Shown piece after piece: positions 6,478 to 6,810 of a DNA stretch of 6,810 nt. The notes under the pieces are model-generated. The model made no database searches. It saw nothing but the letters and a program-made list of their open reading frames with translations, and had not been told where the DNA came from. Positions within the stretch are counted from its first letter, which is position 1. Every line of letters starts with the position of its first letter. The position numbers and the translations under genes were made by a program. Source of the DNA: Alphaproteobacteria bacterium (GTDB lineage: Bacteria > Pseudomonadota > Alphaproteobacteria > Rhodobacterales > Rhodobacteraceae); NCBI GenBank assembly GCA_024277955.1, contig JAJRUE010000255.1:1-6810 (forward strand), written 5' to 3'.

Positions 6478-6810
6478 ACGACCCGATCCAGCGCCAGGGT
6501 CTGCGCGAACGCTTCTGGGAACGGGTGCCGCTGAAAAACCTCACGCCGCGCGAATGGGAAGCGCTGTGCGACGGCTGCGGGCGCTGCTGCCTGAACAAGC
6601 TGGAAGACCCCGACAGCGGCGAAGTGGCGCTGACCCGGGTGGCCTGCCGGCTGCTCGATGACGAAACCTGCCGCTGCGGCCAATACGACATCCGCCACCA
6701 GATCGTGCCCGAGTGCATCACCATGACCCCGGCCACGATCGAGGAACACGCCTACTGGCTGCCCGCCACCTGCGCCTACCGGCTGCTGTGGGAAGGCAAG
6801 ACACTTTACG
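6474..6810 (+). CDS. YcgN-family cysteine-cluster protein (partial, C-terminus beyond the right edge)
   Basis: The 112 visible residues match the YcgN/UPF0260 family, small proteins of the CxxCxxCC zinc- or iron-chelating superfamily whose function is not established. The hallmark is LCDGCGRCCLNKL, with C32, C35, C38 and C39. Further Cys residues lie at 58, 66, 68, 81 and 100, in VACRLLDDETCRCGQY, PECITM and LPATCAYRLLWEGK, all in the family pattern. The aromatic and charged lead-in FWERVPLKNLTPREWEALC is also typical. The start codon overlaps the ribF stop (ATGA), so translation is probably coupled. Family members are usually about 150 residues, so roughly 40 are missing beyond the edge. Metal binding is inferred from the cysteines. 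Confidence 0.93.
   Translation, partial: MNDPIQRQGLRERFWERVPLKNLTPREWEALCDGCGRCCLNKLEDPDSGEVALTRVACRLLDDETCRCGQYDIRHQIVPECITMTPATIEEHAYWLPATCAYRLLWEGKTLY

Overview
The window is ordinary chromosomal DNA from a GC-rich alphaproteobacterium, most likely of the order Rhodobacterales (Rhodobacter/Roseobacter relatives). This is an inference from several features. Third codon positions are strongly G/C. A bicistronic groES-groEL operon sits under a perfect CIRCE operator. A family II (manganese) pyrophosphatase lies beside a TIGR01459-type HAD protein, a MaoC hydratase, ribF and a YcgN-type protein. No mobile element, CRISPR array, tRNA, rRNA or phage gene is visible.

Left part (1-1838, minus strand): the groESL chaperonin operon reads leftward. 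GroEL runs off the left edge after 416 codons and GroES is complete. A sigma70-type promoter and a perfect CIRCE inverted repeat lie just upstream of groES. Divergent from it is a membrane acyltransferase of the acyltransferase-3 (OafA-like) family (1839-2909), with no other glycan genes in view.

Right part (2910-6810, plus strand): a near-consensus promoter precedes ppaC (family II inorganic pyrophosphatase), followed 12 bases later by a HAD class IIA protein. A gap of about 200 bases holds two closely related tandem hairpins and a second promoter. That promoter serves a PhaJ-like MaoC (R)-enoyl-CoA hydratase, then ribF (riboflavin kinase/FAD synthetase), then a YcgN-family cysteine-cluster protein. 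The last overlaps ribF by four bases and is cut by the right edge.

How the genes may work together: groES and groEL form one folding machine, regulated by HrcA through CIRCE. RibF releases pyrophosphate when it makes FAD, and PpaC would hydrolyse it. The HAD protein might act on a small phosphorylated metabolite. These links rest on proximity and are inference. I do not see a clearly new biological system. The most unusual signals are the pair of compensatorily varied hairpins at 4877-4923 and the HAD protein whose motif I has Trp where the acid/base Asp normally sits.
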